Of a stretch of 64,000 nucleotides of DNA, positions 24,889-35,174 are shown piece after piece; position 1 is the first letter of the stretch; the number at the start of each line of letters is the position of its first letter. The position numbers and the translations under genes were made by a program. The stretch spans positions 186,001-250,000 of the forward strand of contig NZ_AVPK01000003.1 of assembly GCF_000768685.1 (NCBI RefSeq), in the 5' to 3' direction. The notes under the pieces are model-generated. The model had not been told where the DNA came from and searched no databases. It worked only from the letters and a program-made list of their open reading frames with translations. The DNA comes from Knoellia subterranea KCTC 19937. Lineage in GTDB: Bacteria; Actinomycetota; Actinomycetes; Actinomycetales; Dermatophilaceae.

Positions 24889-25293
24889 ATGGCCCTGCTC
24901 TGGTACACGACCGTCATCGACTGCCACGACAACGCCGCCCAGGCGCGATGGTGGGCCGAGACGCTCGGCTGGAAGATCGGCTACGAGGACGACGAGGAAG
25001 TCGTGGTCGCACCTCCCGATGCCACCGAGGACCAGGTCGAGACGCTCGAGGAGTGGCGGAAACAGCCGCAGGAGCTCGTCTTCGTCCGGGTCGAGGAGAG
25101 CAAGACCCTCAAGAACCGCCTGCACCTCGACCTCGCGCCGCACCTCAGCCAGGATCGTGACGCAGAGATCGCGGCCCTGATCGAGCGGGGCGCCACCCGG
25201 GTCGACGTCGGCCAGCCCGATGACGTCACGTGGACGGTCCTCGCCGACCCCGAGGGCAACGAGTTCTGCGTCCTGTCCTCGCGCGACCGATGA
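24889..25293 (+). CDS. VOC (glyoxalase-like) family protein
   Basis: A 134-residue protein with two beta-alpha-beta-beta-beta modules (TTVIDCHDNAAQARWWAETLGWK and then RLHLDLAPH to DPEGNEFCVLSS). HLDL and the C-terminal glutamate region give possible metal ligands, as in the glyoxalase/bleomycin-resistance superfamily. The substrate is unknown. Its stop overlaps the menC start by four bases, so it is cotranscribed with menC. Confidence 0.78.
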   Translation: MALLWYTTVIDCHDNAAQARWWAETLGWKIGYEDDEEVVVAPPDATEDQVETLEEWRKQPQELVFVRVEESKTLKNRLHLDLAPHLSQDRDAEIAALIERGATRVDVGQPDDVTWTVLADPEGNEFCVLSSRDR

Positions 25294-26291
25294 CCGAGCC
25301 CGCCCTCGACGACCTGCTCGGCTCGCTGCGCGTCGTCTCCATCCCGATGCGGGTGAACTTCCGGGGGGTCACCGAGCGGGAGGTTGCGCTCTTCGAGGGG
25401 CCCGCGGGCTGGGGTGAGTTCGGGCCGTTCCTCGAGTACGAACCGGCCGAGGCGAGTCGCTGGCTCACCGCTGCCGTCGAGGCCGCGTGGCACGGTTGGC
25501 CTGATCCGGTCCGCGACTCGGTTCCGGTCAACGCCACCGTCCCGGCCGTGGGTCCCGACGCCGTTCCCGGTGTGCTGCAACGCTTTTCGGGATCAACAAC
25601 CGCGAAGGTGAAGGTCGCCGAACGCGGACAGACGACAGACGACGATGTATGCCGGGTGGGTGCCGTTCGCGATGCCATGGGACCTTCCGCTCGGGTCCGG
25701 GTCGATGCGAACGGAGCCTGGGACGTCGCCACAGCGACGGACGTACTGACGCGCCTCGCGGCATACGACATCGAATATGCGGAGCAGCCGTGCGCCACGG
25801 TCGAGGAACTGCGCGACCTGCGAATCGCGCTGGCGCGCAGCGGAATCGACGTCCCCATCGCGGCCGACGAGTCCATCCGGAAGGCGGAGGACCCGATGCG
25901 GGTGCGCGACCTCGACGCTGCCGACCTCATCGTCATCAAGGCGGCACCGCTCGGGGGAGTGCGCCGCGCCCTCGACATCGTCGCCGAGTGCGGGCTACCT
26001 GCGGTCGTGTCGTCGGCGCTCGACACGAGCGTCGGTATGGCCGCGGGTGTGGCGCTCGCGGCCGCACTTCCGCAGCTCGACCACGCCTGCGGGCTCGGCA
26101 CCGTCTTTCTCCTCGACGGCGATGTGACGGCGGACTCGCTCACCCCGGTCGACGGGGCACTTCCCGTCAGCCGAGTCGTCCCCGACCCCGAACTCCTCGA
26201 CCGCCACGCCGCATCGCCCGAACGTCTCACGTGGTGGCGTGATCGCGTCCAGTCCTGCTGGCGTCATGACAGCGGCATGATATTGTCATGA
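25290..26291 (+). CDS. menC: o-Succinylbenzoate synthase
   Basis: An enolase-superfamily enzyme that dehydrates SHCHC to o-succinylbenzoate. The 333-residue protein has the first lysine pair in TAKVKVAERG, metal ligands in VDANGAW, EYAEQP and ADESIR, and the second catalytic lysine in IVIKAAPLGG. The ATG at 25290 overlaps the preceding stop. The short length is usual for actinobacterial MenC. The end of the gene carries the first of two operator boxes of the following antitoxin. Confidence 0.93.
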   Translation: MTEPALDDLLGSLRVVSIPMRVNFRGVTEREVALFEGPAGWGEFGPFLEYEPAEASRWLTAAVEAAWHGWPDPVRDSVPVNATVPAVGPDAVPGVLQRFSGSTTAKVKVAERGQTTDDDVCRVGAVRDAMGPSARVRVDANGAWDVATATDVLTRLAAYDIEYAEQPCATVEELRDLRIALARSGIDVPIAADESIRKAEDPMRVRDLDAADLIVIKAAPLGGVRRALDIVAECGLPAVVSSALDTSVGMAAGVALAAALPQLDHACGLGTVFLLDGDVTADSLTPVDGALPVSRVVPDPELLDRHAASPERLTWWRDRVQSCWRHDSGMILS

Positions 26292-26292
26292 C
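26263..26292. promoter_or_regulatory. Paired palindromic boxes before a vapBC operon
   Basis: GTCATGAC occurs at 26263-26270 and 26285-26292. Each box is a perfect palindrome. The centres are 22 bases apart, about two helical turns, so two antitoxin dimers could bind side by side. The boxes lie at the very end of menC and immediately before the antitoxin ATG at 26293. Confidence 0.65.
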
Positions 26293-26529
26293 ATGGCCAC
26301 GCTTCAGGTGAAGAACGTCCCCGACGACCTCTATGCCGCAGTGAAGGCGCGCGCCGCTGCCGAGCACATGACGGTGAGCGATCTGGTCCTTCGCAACCTT
26401 CGGCGAGAGGTCCGTCGCCAATCCATGACTGAGTGGCTGGATGCCGTGGACTCCCGCCGAGTCGGCCTGCCACCGCGACGCATCGACACCCGCGCGGTGC
26501 TCGATGACGTGCGCGCAGAGTTCGAGTGA
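26293..26529 (+). CDS. FitA/VapB-type antitoxin
   Basis: A 78-residue ribbon-helix-helix protein (MATLQVKNVPDDLYAAVKAR, then MTVSDLVLRNLRREV) with a C-terminal toxin-binding tail (RRIDTRAVLDDVRAEFE). It begins two bases after menC and overlaps the toxin start, so transcription may come from both menC and its own operator-promoter. Confidence 0.87.
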   Translation: MATLQVKNVPDDLYAAVKARAAAEHMTVSDLVLRNLRREVRRQSMTEWLDAVDSRRVGLPPRRIDTRAVLDDVRAEFE

Positions 26530-26915
26530 TCGTCCTCGACGCGAGCGCCCTCGTCGACGTGCTCGTGGACGCGCCTACCCGGCTGTCGATTGAGGAGCAC
26601 CTCCGATCTGCCGACGAGGTTTTGGCCCCTGAGTTGCTCCTGATCGAGGCAGCCTCGGCCCTGTGGCGATTGCAGCGAGGGGACCTCCTGACGGAGGCCG
26701 ATGCGTCCGAAGGTGTGAGTGCGCTCCAGCGTTTCCCCGTCACTCTCGTGTCGCACGACCTCCTCCTCGACCACGCATGGCAGCTCCGTCACTCGCACCG
26801 CATCACCGACGCCTTCTACGTTGCACTCGCTGCGCATCTGCGGGTTCCCCTGCTCACCACTGATTACCGCCTGGCTCGCGGCGTCGCGGGAGTTTCCGTC
26901 ATCAGCATCGCGTGA
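26526..26915 (+). CDS. PIN-domain ribonuclease toxin (VapC family)
   Basis: A 129-residue PIN-domain protein with the four expected acidic residues D5 (MIVLDASALVDVL), E41 (LLLIEAASALW), D95 (HRITDAFYVALA) and D113 (LLTTDYRLAR). It starts with GTG inside the antitoxin stop. It is complete and probably active, and differs enough from the toxin at 22890 to be an independent pair. Confidence 0.88.
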   Translation: MIVLDASALVDVLVDAPTRLSIEEHLRSADEVLAPELLLIEAASALWRLQRGDLLTEADASEGVSALQRFPVTLVSHDLLLDHAWQLRHSHRITDAFYVALAAHLRVPLLTTDYRLARGVAGVSVISIA

Positions 26916-26921
26916 TGAAGG

Positions 26922-27659
26922 ATGGCTCCCGTGATTGAGGTTCGGTGGATGTGGGCGTTTCTGGACACGGTGGAAGCGGTTTCGCCTGTGTCGGAAGTGT
27001 TCTGGGCAGACGCGACTCGCGCCAAGCCCTCGTCCCGACGTGGTGAGCGCGGCGAGTTCGCGACGCTGCTGCCGGACCGGGGCGATCCGTGGGTCAAGGT
27101 GCAGCGCGTGCTCGACGGCGGCGGCGTCCACCTCGATCTCGATGTCGACGACGTGGCCACGGCCGCCGACGAAGCAGCCCAACTCGGTGCCACCGAGGTC
27201 CACCGCTACTCGGACGGCAACGTCGTCGTCATGCGCTCCCCGGGTGGCTTCACCTTCTGCCTCACCTCGTGGACGAACGCCGGCTCGCCGTCCACGCAGG
27301 TCCGCGACGACCAACCGGACCTCCTCGACCAGGTGTGCCTCGACGTTCCGAGCGACCTGTATGCCGGCGAGCTCGCCTTCTGGGAGCGGCTCACCGGATG
27401 GCCCCGGCGAGCCGGCAGCCTCCCGGAGTTCACGTCGCTGACGCGACCGGACGGCATACCCGTGCGGTTGTTGTTCCAACGCCTCGGCGAAGCGACCGGC
27501 ACTGTCCGCGCGCACATCGACTTCGCCTGCCACGACCGGGCAGCGAGCCGCGTCGCACATGAAGCTGCGGGCGCCACCACCGTCGAGGAACACGACTTCT
27601 GGACCGTCATGCGCGACCCCGTCGGGCGCACGTACTGCCTCACTCACCGCCTGCCCTGA
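26922..27659 (+). CDS. Double-domain VOC family protein
   Basis: A 245-residue protein made of two VOC-type modules, about 1-120 (ending PGGFTFCLTSW) and 125-245 (ending DPVGRTYCLTHRLP). The repeats end with similar segments, and each module has an HxD or equivalent pair (VHLDLDV; AHIDFAC). These proteins include glyoxalases, dioxygenases and resistance proteins, and the substrate cannot be assigned. The ATG at 26922 or GTG at 26931 could be the start. It is seven bases after the toxin gene. Confidence 0.75.
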   Translation: MAPVIEVRWMWAFLDTVEAVSPVSEVFWADATRAKPSSRRGERGEFATLLPDRGDPWVKVQRVLDGGGVHLDLDVDDVATAADEAAQLGATEVHRYSDGNVVVMRSPGGFTFCLTSWTNAGSPSTQVRDDQPDLLDQVCLDVPSDLYAGELAFWERLTGWPRRAGSLPEFTSLTRPDGIPVRLLFQRLGEATGTVRAHIDFACHDRAASRVAHEAAGATTVEEHDFWTVMRDPVGRTYCLTHRLP

Positions 27660-27726
27660 CCGTTCGTCTCCCACCGCACAGAGAGCCGGGCTAGCGTGAC
27701 CGGCACCGGTGCTGGATGGAGGGTCG

Positions 27727-28941
27727 ATGGCGACCAAGGGCCTCAAGGGCAGACGCGATGCGCTCGAGCGCGCCCGCAACACGTGGACCGAGCAGGGCAG
27801 CGCCGACGGGGTCTCCGAGGACATCGTCGACAGCTGGGGGCGCAGTTCGGGCCACGTCCCGGAGTCCGTCACCGAGGCACCCATGGACGACCCCGACCGG
27901 ACGCGCGCGGAGTTCGAGGCCTCACCGCTGCACGTAGCCGTCGGCCAGCTCGAGACCGAGCTGAGGCGCGTCGCCGAGGACGGTGACCTCGTCGTCGCCG
28001 TCACCGACAGCGACACCCGGCTGCTGTGGACCTACGGCGGGCGGGTCATGCGGCGCAAGGCGGAGCGGGTGAACTTCGTGCCCGGCGGGCGCTGGGACGA
28101 GACGAGCGTCGGCACCAACGCGCTCAGCCTGGCGCAGCAGACCGGGCGGACCCAGACCGTCTTCTCCGCCGAGCACTACGCACCGATCGTCCACAACTGG
28201 GTGTGCTGGGCCGCGCCGGTGCGCGACCTCGCCACGGGCGAGCAGATCGGCGTCCTCGACCTGTCGACGACGTGGGACCGCAGCCACCCCATCGGTGCCG
28301 CGACGGCCACCGCCCTCGCCTCACTCGTCGAGCGAGAGATCCCGCGAACAGCCCTCTCCGAGAGCGCTGCTCACGTCGGCCATGGCCTGACTCTGCGTGT
28401 GCTCGGAGCAGCCGAGGCGCACCTCGACGGCGTGCGCCTCCTCCTCACCAAGCGGCAGAGCGAGATCCTCGCGCTCCTCGCCCTGCACCCGGAAGGTCTC
28501 GGCCTCGACGCCCTGCACGCAGCCCTCTACGGCGATGCCCGCGTCTCCACCTCGACCCTCAAGGCCGAGGTCTCCCACCTGCGCCAGGCTCTCGGCGGCC
28601 GACTCGCCTCGCGTCCCTACCGTCTCGATCTCCCGGTGACGTGCGACGCCGTGGAGGTGATGCGCGCGGTCCGCAGCAGGGACGTCGACGGTGCTGTGAC
28701 GGCATACGGAGGGGATTTGATGCCGGGCACGGACTCACCGGAGCTGACCTCGACAGGCGACTACCTCGCGGTCGCCGTCCGCGAGTCCCTGCTCGCCGAC
28801 CCGCGACCCGACGTCGTCGTGCGATATGCGCGCAACGTCCCCTACGACACCGAAGTCGTCGAACGCGCGCTCGCCGCGCTGGGCGCCCAACCGCACCCAG
28901 CCCGCGCCGAACTCACCGCCATCCTCTCGGCCAACCACTGA
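27727..28941 (+). CDS. GAF-domain transcriptional regulator with winged-helix output
   Basis: A 404-residue regulator. Residues of about 70-195 form a GAF-type sensory domain like the front of AcoR proteins (VVAVTDSDTRLLWTYGG and FVPGGRWDETSVGTNALSLA). Unlike AcoR there is no AAA+ or Fis domain. The C-terminal part (KRQSEILALLALHPEGLG, STLKAEVSHLRQALGG) is a winged-helix DNA-binding domain. It lies just upstream of aldehyde dehydrogenase and DUF779 in the same direction, and by position regulates them. The ATG at 27727 is used. Confidence 0.8.
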   Translation: MATKGLKGRRDALERARNTWTEQGSADGVSEDIVDSWGRSSGHVPESVTEAPMDDPDRTRAEFEASPLHVAVGQLETELRRVAEDGDLVVAVTDSDTRLLWTYGGRVMRRKAERVNFVPGGRWDETSVGTNALSLAQQTGRTQTVFSAEHYAPIVHNWVCWAAPVRDLATGEQIGVLDLSTTWDRSHPIGAATATALASLVEREIPRTALSESAAHVGHGLTLRVLGAAEAHLDGVRLLLTKRQSEILALLALHPEGLGLDALHAALYGDARVSTSTLKAEVSHLRQALGGRLASRPYRLDLPVTCDAVEVMRAVRSRDVDGAVTAYGGDLMPGTDSPELTSTGDYLAVAVRESLLADPRPDVVVRYARNVPYDTEVVERALAALGAQPHPARAELTAILSANH

Positions 28942-29040
28942 CCCGAGCTCTGAGCCAACCTCTGACCAACCTTTGCCGACCTACGGTCCCGGCAACGGGC
29001 GACGCAACGAGGCGTCGCCACGGGACAAGGAGGTCTGGTC

Positions 29041-30557
<1,517 letters not shown>

Positions 30558-30558
<1 letters not shown>

Positions 30559-30944
30559 TGGAGCCATCGGTGACGACCCGCGTGGACCTCACGCCGGCGG
30601 CGGGCGAGCTGCTCGCGTGTCTCGAGCGGACGCACGGCCCGCTCATGTTCCACCAGTCCGGTGGGTGCTGCGACGGGTCGTCACCGATGTGCTACCCCGC
30701 CGGTGACTTCCTCACCTCGGACGCCGACGTGCTCCTCGGCACGTTGGCGCCCGAAGGGGTCACGCCCATCGACTTCTGGATGAGCGCGTCGCAGTACGAG
30801 TACTGGAAGCACACCCACCTCACAGTCGACGTCGTCCCGGGACGCGGCTCCGGCTTCTCGGTCGAGGCCCCCGAGGGCGTCCGCTTCCTCATCCGGTCGC
30901 GGCTCATGACCGAGGAGGAACTGGTGGCGTTCGGCCTCCTGTGA
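30558..30944 (+). CDS. DUF779 domain protein
   Basis: A 128-residue member of DUF779, a family regularly found after acetaldehyde dehydrogenase genes. Conserved features are HGPLMFHQSGGCCDGSSPMC and a central YWKHTHLTVDVVPGRGSGFS. The cluster of three cysteines with histidines suggests a metal or redox site. No activity is established. Start and stop overlap with the dehydrogenase (TGATG) indicates coupled translation. Confidence 0.88.
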
Positions 30945-31008
30945 CGCCGTGGTCGCCTGACTTCGCCGGTATGCCGTCCGCTCGCCGCGCGGACGTAGGC
31001 TCACCTCC

Positions 31009-32295
31009 GTGCCGTTGCTCCTCGACCTCGAACCCCTTCGGAGCAATGCGGACTACCGGCGTCTGTACGCCGGGTTCACCCTCTCGAACGTCGGCTCGCA
31101 GCTCGCGACGGTCGCCATCGGCCTCCAGGTCTATGACCTGACGCGATCCACGGCATCGGTTGGCATCGTCGGGTTGTGCGCCCTCGTTCCGCTCGTCGTC
31201 ATGGGGCTCTATGGCGGAACCCTTGTCGACCACTTCGATCGCCGCACCGTCGGACTGGTCGCGCAGTCGGCGGCCTTCGTCGTCTCCGTGGCCTGCGCCC
31301 TCCAGGCCTGGCTCGGCAACACGCAGGTATGGGTGCTCTATGCCCTCGTGGCGGCCTGGAATGCCGCATTCGCCGTGACCTCACCGGCCCGGACGTCGAT
31401 CTATCCGCGGATCCTGCGGCGCGAGCAACTGCCTGCGGCCAACGCCCTGTCGGTGTTCGCGATGAATGCGTCCATGACCGTCGGGCCGCTCCTCGCGGGT
31501 GTCCTCGTCGACTGGGGCGGGTTCAGGACCGCCTATACAGTGGACGCCGTCATTACTACGGCGGCGCTGTGGGGACTGGCCCGATTGCCCTCTCTCCCAC
31601 CGGAATCCACCGGGGAGGGTGACGGTGGAAGCGCGAGGCGAGCACCCGGCATACGGTCGGTTCTCGACGGCCTGTCGTTCCTCGGTACTCGACCCAACGT
31701 GCGCATGACCTTCATCGCCGACATCTGCGCGATGGTCCTTGCGCAGCCGCGAGTGCTCTTTCCGGCCGCCGGTGCCGTGATCTTCGGTGGGGGAGCGACA
31801 ACGGTCGGCGCCCTCTCGGCGGCCGCGGCCGTGGGCGGGATCGGCGCGATGTTCTTCTCCGGACGGCTCGGGTCGGTCATCCACCAGGGCCGCGCGATCC
31901 TCATCTCCATCGTGGGCTGGGGTGCTGCCATCTCCGGACTCGGCGCCGCGATGCTCGCGGCGGGAGAGGTGCTGACGCGCGAGCATGCCCTGTGGGTGGG
32001 ACTCGTCGCAGTGGCGATCGCCGGCGGGTCGGACTCGGTGAGTGCGGTCTTCCGCACGACGATCCTGCAGTCCGCGACGCCTGATCATCTGCGCGGACGA
32101 CTCCAGGGCGTCTTCATCGTTGTCGTCGCCGGAGGGCCGCGTCTGGGCGAGTTGCTCGGCGGGTTCGTCGCCGAGACCATCGGCGAGGGCATGACGGCCG
32201 TGGTGGGTGGGTTCGCCTGTGTCGCAGCGATGGTCGTGCTCGCAAGGCTCCAGCGAGGCTTCCTGGGCTACGACGCCCGCAACCCCACGCCCTGA
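31009..32295 (+). CDS. MFS transporter (EntS-like)
   Basis: A 428-residue integral membrane protein with about 12 hydrophobic segments. NADYRRLYAGFTLSNVGSQL at the front, the loop GGTLVDHFDRRTVGL between helices 2 and 3, and SPARTSIYPRILRREQLPAAN are typical of the EntS/MefA-type drug or siderophore exporters. The substrate is unknown. The GTG at 31009 follows a short leader with no strong promoter visible. It is followed by a symmetric terminator shared with the convergent mycothione reductase gene. Confidence 0.87.
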   Translation: MPLLLDLEPLRSNADYRRLYAGFTLSNVGSQLATVAIGLQVYDLTRSTASVGIVGLCALVPLVVMGLYGGTLVDHFDRRTVGLVAQSAAFVVSVACALQAWLGNTQVWVLYALVAAWNAAFAVTSPARTSIYPRILRREQLPAANALSVFAMNASMTVGPLLAGVLVDWGGFRTAYTVDAVITTAALWGLARLPSLPPESTGEGDGGSARRAPGIRSVLDGLSFLGTRPNVRMTFIADICAMVLAQPRVLFPAAGAVIFGGGATTVGALSAAAAVGGIGAMFFSGRLGSVIHQGRAILISIVGWGAAISGLGAAMLAAGEVLTREHALWVGLVAVAIAGGSDSVSAVFRTTILQSATPDHLRGRLQGVFIVVVAGGPRLGELLGGFVAETIGEGMTAVVGGFACVAAMVVLARLQRGFLGYDARNPTP

Positions 32296-32299
32296 CCGT

Positions 32300-32349
32300 G
32301 CCTTGTGTGTATGAGCCCACGCCAGAGCGTGGTCTCATACACACAAGGC
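32300..32349. terminator. Bidirectional hairpin between MFS and mtr genes
   Basis: A 16-bp perfect stem (32300-32315 with 32334-32349; left arm GCCTTGTGTGTATGAG) is continued inward by CCACGC/GCGTGG. It lies between convergent genes. No T tract is seen on either side, so termination relies on stem strength. Confidence 0.8.
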
Positions 32350-32369
32350 GGGCTGATCAGGGGGCGGTG

Positions 32370-33791
32370 TCAGTTGAGCGGAAGACCGAGCAGTGCGTTC
32401 TCGACGACCTCTGCGAGGGCGGGGTGGATCCAGTACTGACCGCGTGCGACGTCATGCGCCTTCTGCCCGAACGACGCCGCCTGGATGAGTGGCTGGATGA
32501 GTGTCGACGCGTGCGGTCCGAGGCAGTGCGCGGCAAGGATGAGACCCGTGGCCGGGTCGGCGTGGACCGTGAGGAGTCCGGTGGTGTCCTCGAGAGCCCA
32601 TCCGTATGCCGTGTCGCCCACCTTCTGCGTGTAGCTCACGAATTCCGTTCCCGCAGTTTCGAGTTCAGCCCGGGTGGGTCCAAACGCGGCGATCTGCGGG
32701 TGGCCGAAGACGGCATGCGGCACGAACCGGTGGTCGGCCTCGACCGGCTTCGCGTCGGATTCAGCGGCCCGGCCCAGGTCGACGGCGAGGTTGTGCGCGA
32801 CCACGCGGGCCTCGTGGTTGGCGACGTGCTTGAGCTGCCACGGGTTGGAGACGTCACCCAGGGCCCAGACACCCTCGGCGGTCGTCCGCTGCTGGGCGTC
32901 GACGACGACCACGCCGTTGTCATCGAGGTCGATGCCACCGGCCTCGACCTCGAGCCGCTGGCCGTTGGGGGTGCGGCCGACCGCGACGAGCACCGCATCG
33001 ACCTCGAGCTCGGTGGCGCCGTCCGGGCCCTTGAGTCCCAGGGTCCACGCGCCCGTCGCATCGTCGCGGACGGCGGAGGCCACCGACGTGTCGAGGCGCA
33101 GGTCGTAGCGCTCCCGTGCGAGGTCGGTGTAGCCCTGCGACACCTCCGACTCCTCGCCCCGCAGCAGCGCGCCCGAGCGCTGGAGCTGCGTCACCTCGAC
33201 GCCGAGAGCATCGAAGACGTGCGCGAACTCGCAGGCCACGAACCCTCCACCGACGACTGCCATGCGGCGCGGCAGTTCGTCCATCCGCATCACGGTGTCG
33301 CTCGTGTGCACTCCACGCGCCGGGTCGACATGATCGAGGCCCTCGATGCCGAGGAGGTCCGCGCGGGACCCGGCCGCGACGACGATGCGGTCGGCCGTGA
33401 TCTCCTCACCCGACTCCAGCGCAAGGCGACGTGGTCCGACGAAACGGGCGCGGACGGCATACACGGTCACGAAATCCTGACCACGGCGGTAGTCCTCGCC
33501 ACCCGCTGCGATGAGGTCGATCCGGTTGGTGAAGATGCGGTCGCGGATCGCTGGCCAGTCGACCGCGACGTCGCGCGGAATCGTCACGCCGAGCCGCGCG
33601 GCGTCGGCGGAGTCGATGACCCGGTCGGCCGGCAGGACGAGCATCTTGGTCGGGATGCAGCCGACGTTGAGGCAGGTGCCGCCGAACGTTCCCTCCTCGA
33701 CGATGGCGATGTCGAGGCCCTCGAGTTCGGGGGAGATGAGCGAGTTGCCCGACCCGGTGCCGATGATGATGAGGTCGTGGTGTCGCGCCAT
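32370..33791 (-). CDS. mtr: Mycothione reductase
   Basis: A flavoprotein disulfide reductase of 473 residues that recycles mycothione to mycothiol with NADPH, the actinobacterial counterpart of glutathione reductase. It has an FAD-binding IIIGTGSGNSLISPEL, the redox pair C40/C45 (GGTCLNVGCIPTK), an NADPH-binding VVGGGFVACEFAHVF and the C-terminal catalytic histidine segment YWIHPALAEVVENALL. The ATG at 33791 is used because the FAD motif begins six residues later. Confidence 0.92.
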   Translation of the reverse strand: MARHHDLIIIGTGSGNSLISPELEGLDIAIVEEGTFGGTCLNVGCIPTKMLVLPADRVIDSADAARLGVTIPRDVAVDWPAIRDRIFTNRIDLIAAGGEDYRRGQDFVTVYAVRARFVGPRRLALESGEEITADRIVVAAGSRADLLGIEGLDHVDPARGVHTSDTVMRMDELPRRMAVVGGGFVACEFAHVFDALGVEVTQLQRSGALLRGEESEVSQGYTDLARERYDLRLDTSVASAVRDDATGAWTLGLKGPDGATELEVDAVLVAVGRTPNGQRLEVEAGGIDLDDNGVVVVDAQQRTTAEGVWALGDVSNPWQLKHVANHEARVVAHNLAVDLGRAAESDAKPVEADHRFVPHAVFGHPQIAAFGPTRAELETAGTEFVSYTQKVGDTAYGWALEDTTGLLTVHADPATGLILAAHCLGPHASTLIQPLIQAASFGQKAHDVARGQYWIHPALAEVVENALLGLPLN

Positions 33792-33916
33792 GGATTCAGG
33801 GTAGGCGCGGTGCGAGGCGCATCGCCCCGAGGGTGGTGGCGCGAGGCGACCACTTCTGCCTGAGGCGACCACCCCGAACTGGTCGTCTGACGGCACCTGC
33901 CGGGTATGCCGGGTGC

Positions 33917-35110
33917 TCACCTCACGCTGACGCGGTCCTCCCAGGTGATGCGGTGGTCGTACATCCACGCGGTGTTCTTCTCCGTGACGGCGAAGCGGAA
34001 GACCGCGCGGAGCAGCTGCTGCTGGAGAGGGCCCGGGGACTTGGTGCTGCTGGAACGCGCTCCCGCCTTGACGATGCGTTCGACTCGGGCGCGGCGCCGG
34101 GGCTCGTAGGCCGCGAGCGCCTCGTCGATGGACGGGAGATCGCGCAGGCACTGGGCCAGGACGACGGCGTCCTCGGCGGCCATCGAGGCACCCTGCCCGC
34201 TGGAGGGCGCGGGGGCATGGGCGGCATCGCCGATGACGACCATGCGGTCGCGGTGCCAGACCGGAACGTGCCCGAGGTCGTGGGTGTTGTCGGCGACGAG
34301 GTCGAGCGTTCCGGCCTCGATGAGGGCTGCTGCCGGGCCGGTGTCACCGTCCATGAGGTCGACGAGCTGTTCGCGCCACTGCTCGTGGGTCGTCGCCGCG
34401 CGCTCCCCTGGGCTGATGAGCGGGCGGGGCCAGTTGACGAACCACACGACGTCACCGTTCGGCACGACGTGGTGCCCGAAGAAGGCCCGCCGGCCGAAGA
34501 CCATGCGCCACTGCTCGGGCTCTGCGTCTGGGCCGGAGAGCAGGGCTGCGCCGCCGGGCGTGACGCCGCCGAAGTTCGTCAGGCCGACGTAGCGGGCTTC
34601 CGGCGCCGACGGGTCGATGAGGCGTCGCGTGGGTGAGTTCACGCCGTCGGCACCAATGAGGACATCGGCCGTGTGGGTCGTGCCGTCGGTGAGGGCGGCG
34701 ACGACGTGGTCGCCTTCGCGGTGGGCGTCGGCGAGGCCCGCGCCCCAGAGCGTCCGTATGCCGCGTTCCTCGGCCTCGTGGGCGAGTGTGGCCGTGAGCC
34801 GGGATCGTTTCATCGTGAGCGCCGGGGTGTCGTTGGCGAGGGGCGCGCCGAGGGGGAGGGTGCCGAGTTCGCGGCCGGTGGCGCCGACGAGGACATTGCG
34901 GCGAGTGGGACTGCCGAGATCCCTGGCGAGGTCCAGGGTGCCGACAGCGTCGAGAGCGTCGAGGCCGTTGGGGGAGATGCAGAACCAGGAGCCGGCCTCG
35001 GGATCCGGGTGGTCGTGGCGTTCGATGACGGTGGCGTCGACTCCGGCGCGCTGGAGAGCCATGGCGGTGAGGGGGCCGGCCACGCCGGCTCCGATGACGA
35101 GCGCCTTCAT
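33917..35110 (-). CDS. FAD-dependent aromatic-type monooxygenase
   Basis: A 397-residue class A flavin monooxygenase. It has an N-terminal GxGxxG motif (VIGAGVAGPLTAMALQRAG), a middle DG motif (VLIGADGVNSPTRR) and a C-terminal GD motif (MVVIGDAAHAPAPSSGQGAS). Such enzymes hydroxylate aromatics or inactivate antibiotics (TetX-like). The substrate is unknown. It is divergent from the MarR gene, which almost certainly represses it through the palindromes between them. The start is ATG at 35110. Confidence 0.87.
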   Translation of the reverse strand: MKALVIGAGVAGPLTAMALQRAGVDATVIERHDHPDPEAGSWFCISPNGLDALDAVGTLDLARDLGSPTRRNVLVGATGRELGTLPLGAPLANDTPALTMKRSRLTATLAHEAEERGIRTLWGAGLADAHREGDHVVAALTDGTTHTADVLIGADGVNSPTRRLIDPSAPEARYVGLTNFGGVTPGGAALLSGPDAEPEQWRMVFGRRAFFGHHVVPNGDVVWFVNWPRPLISPGERAATTHEQWREQLVDLMDGDTGPAAALIEAGTLDLVADNTHDLGHVPVWHRDRMVVIGDAAHAPAPSSGQGASMAAEDAVVLAQCLRDLPSIDEALAAYEPRRRARVERIVKAGARSSSTKSPGPLQQQLLRAVFRFAVTEKNTAWMYDHRITWEDRVSVR

Positions 35111-35141
35111 CGCGCTATCCTTTCGTGAGATCTCGGAACTA

Positions 35142-35170
35142 TTCGAGATTCGAAACATTCGAGAATCGAA
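35142..35170. promoter_or_regulatory. Two tandem MarR operators
   Basis: TTCGAGATTCGAA at 35142-35154 and TTCGAGAATCGAA at 35158-35170. Each has perfect TTCGA/TCGAA arms with a 3-base centre, and the centres are 16 bases apart. They fill the gap between the monooxygenase start (35110, minus) and the MarR start (35175, plus). Confidence 0.85.
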
Positions 35171-35174
35171 AGAT

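Noticed and set aside
33792-33916. Two GAGGCGACCAC direct repeats in the gap between the monooxygenase end and the mtr start
   Set aside because: Too short and too like local GC-rich sequence to call an operator or repeat family. Nothing else supports it.
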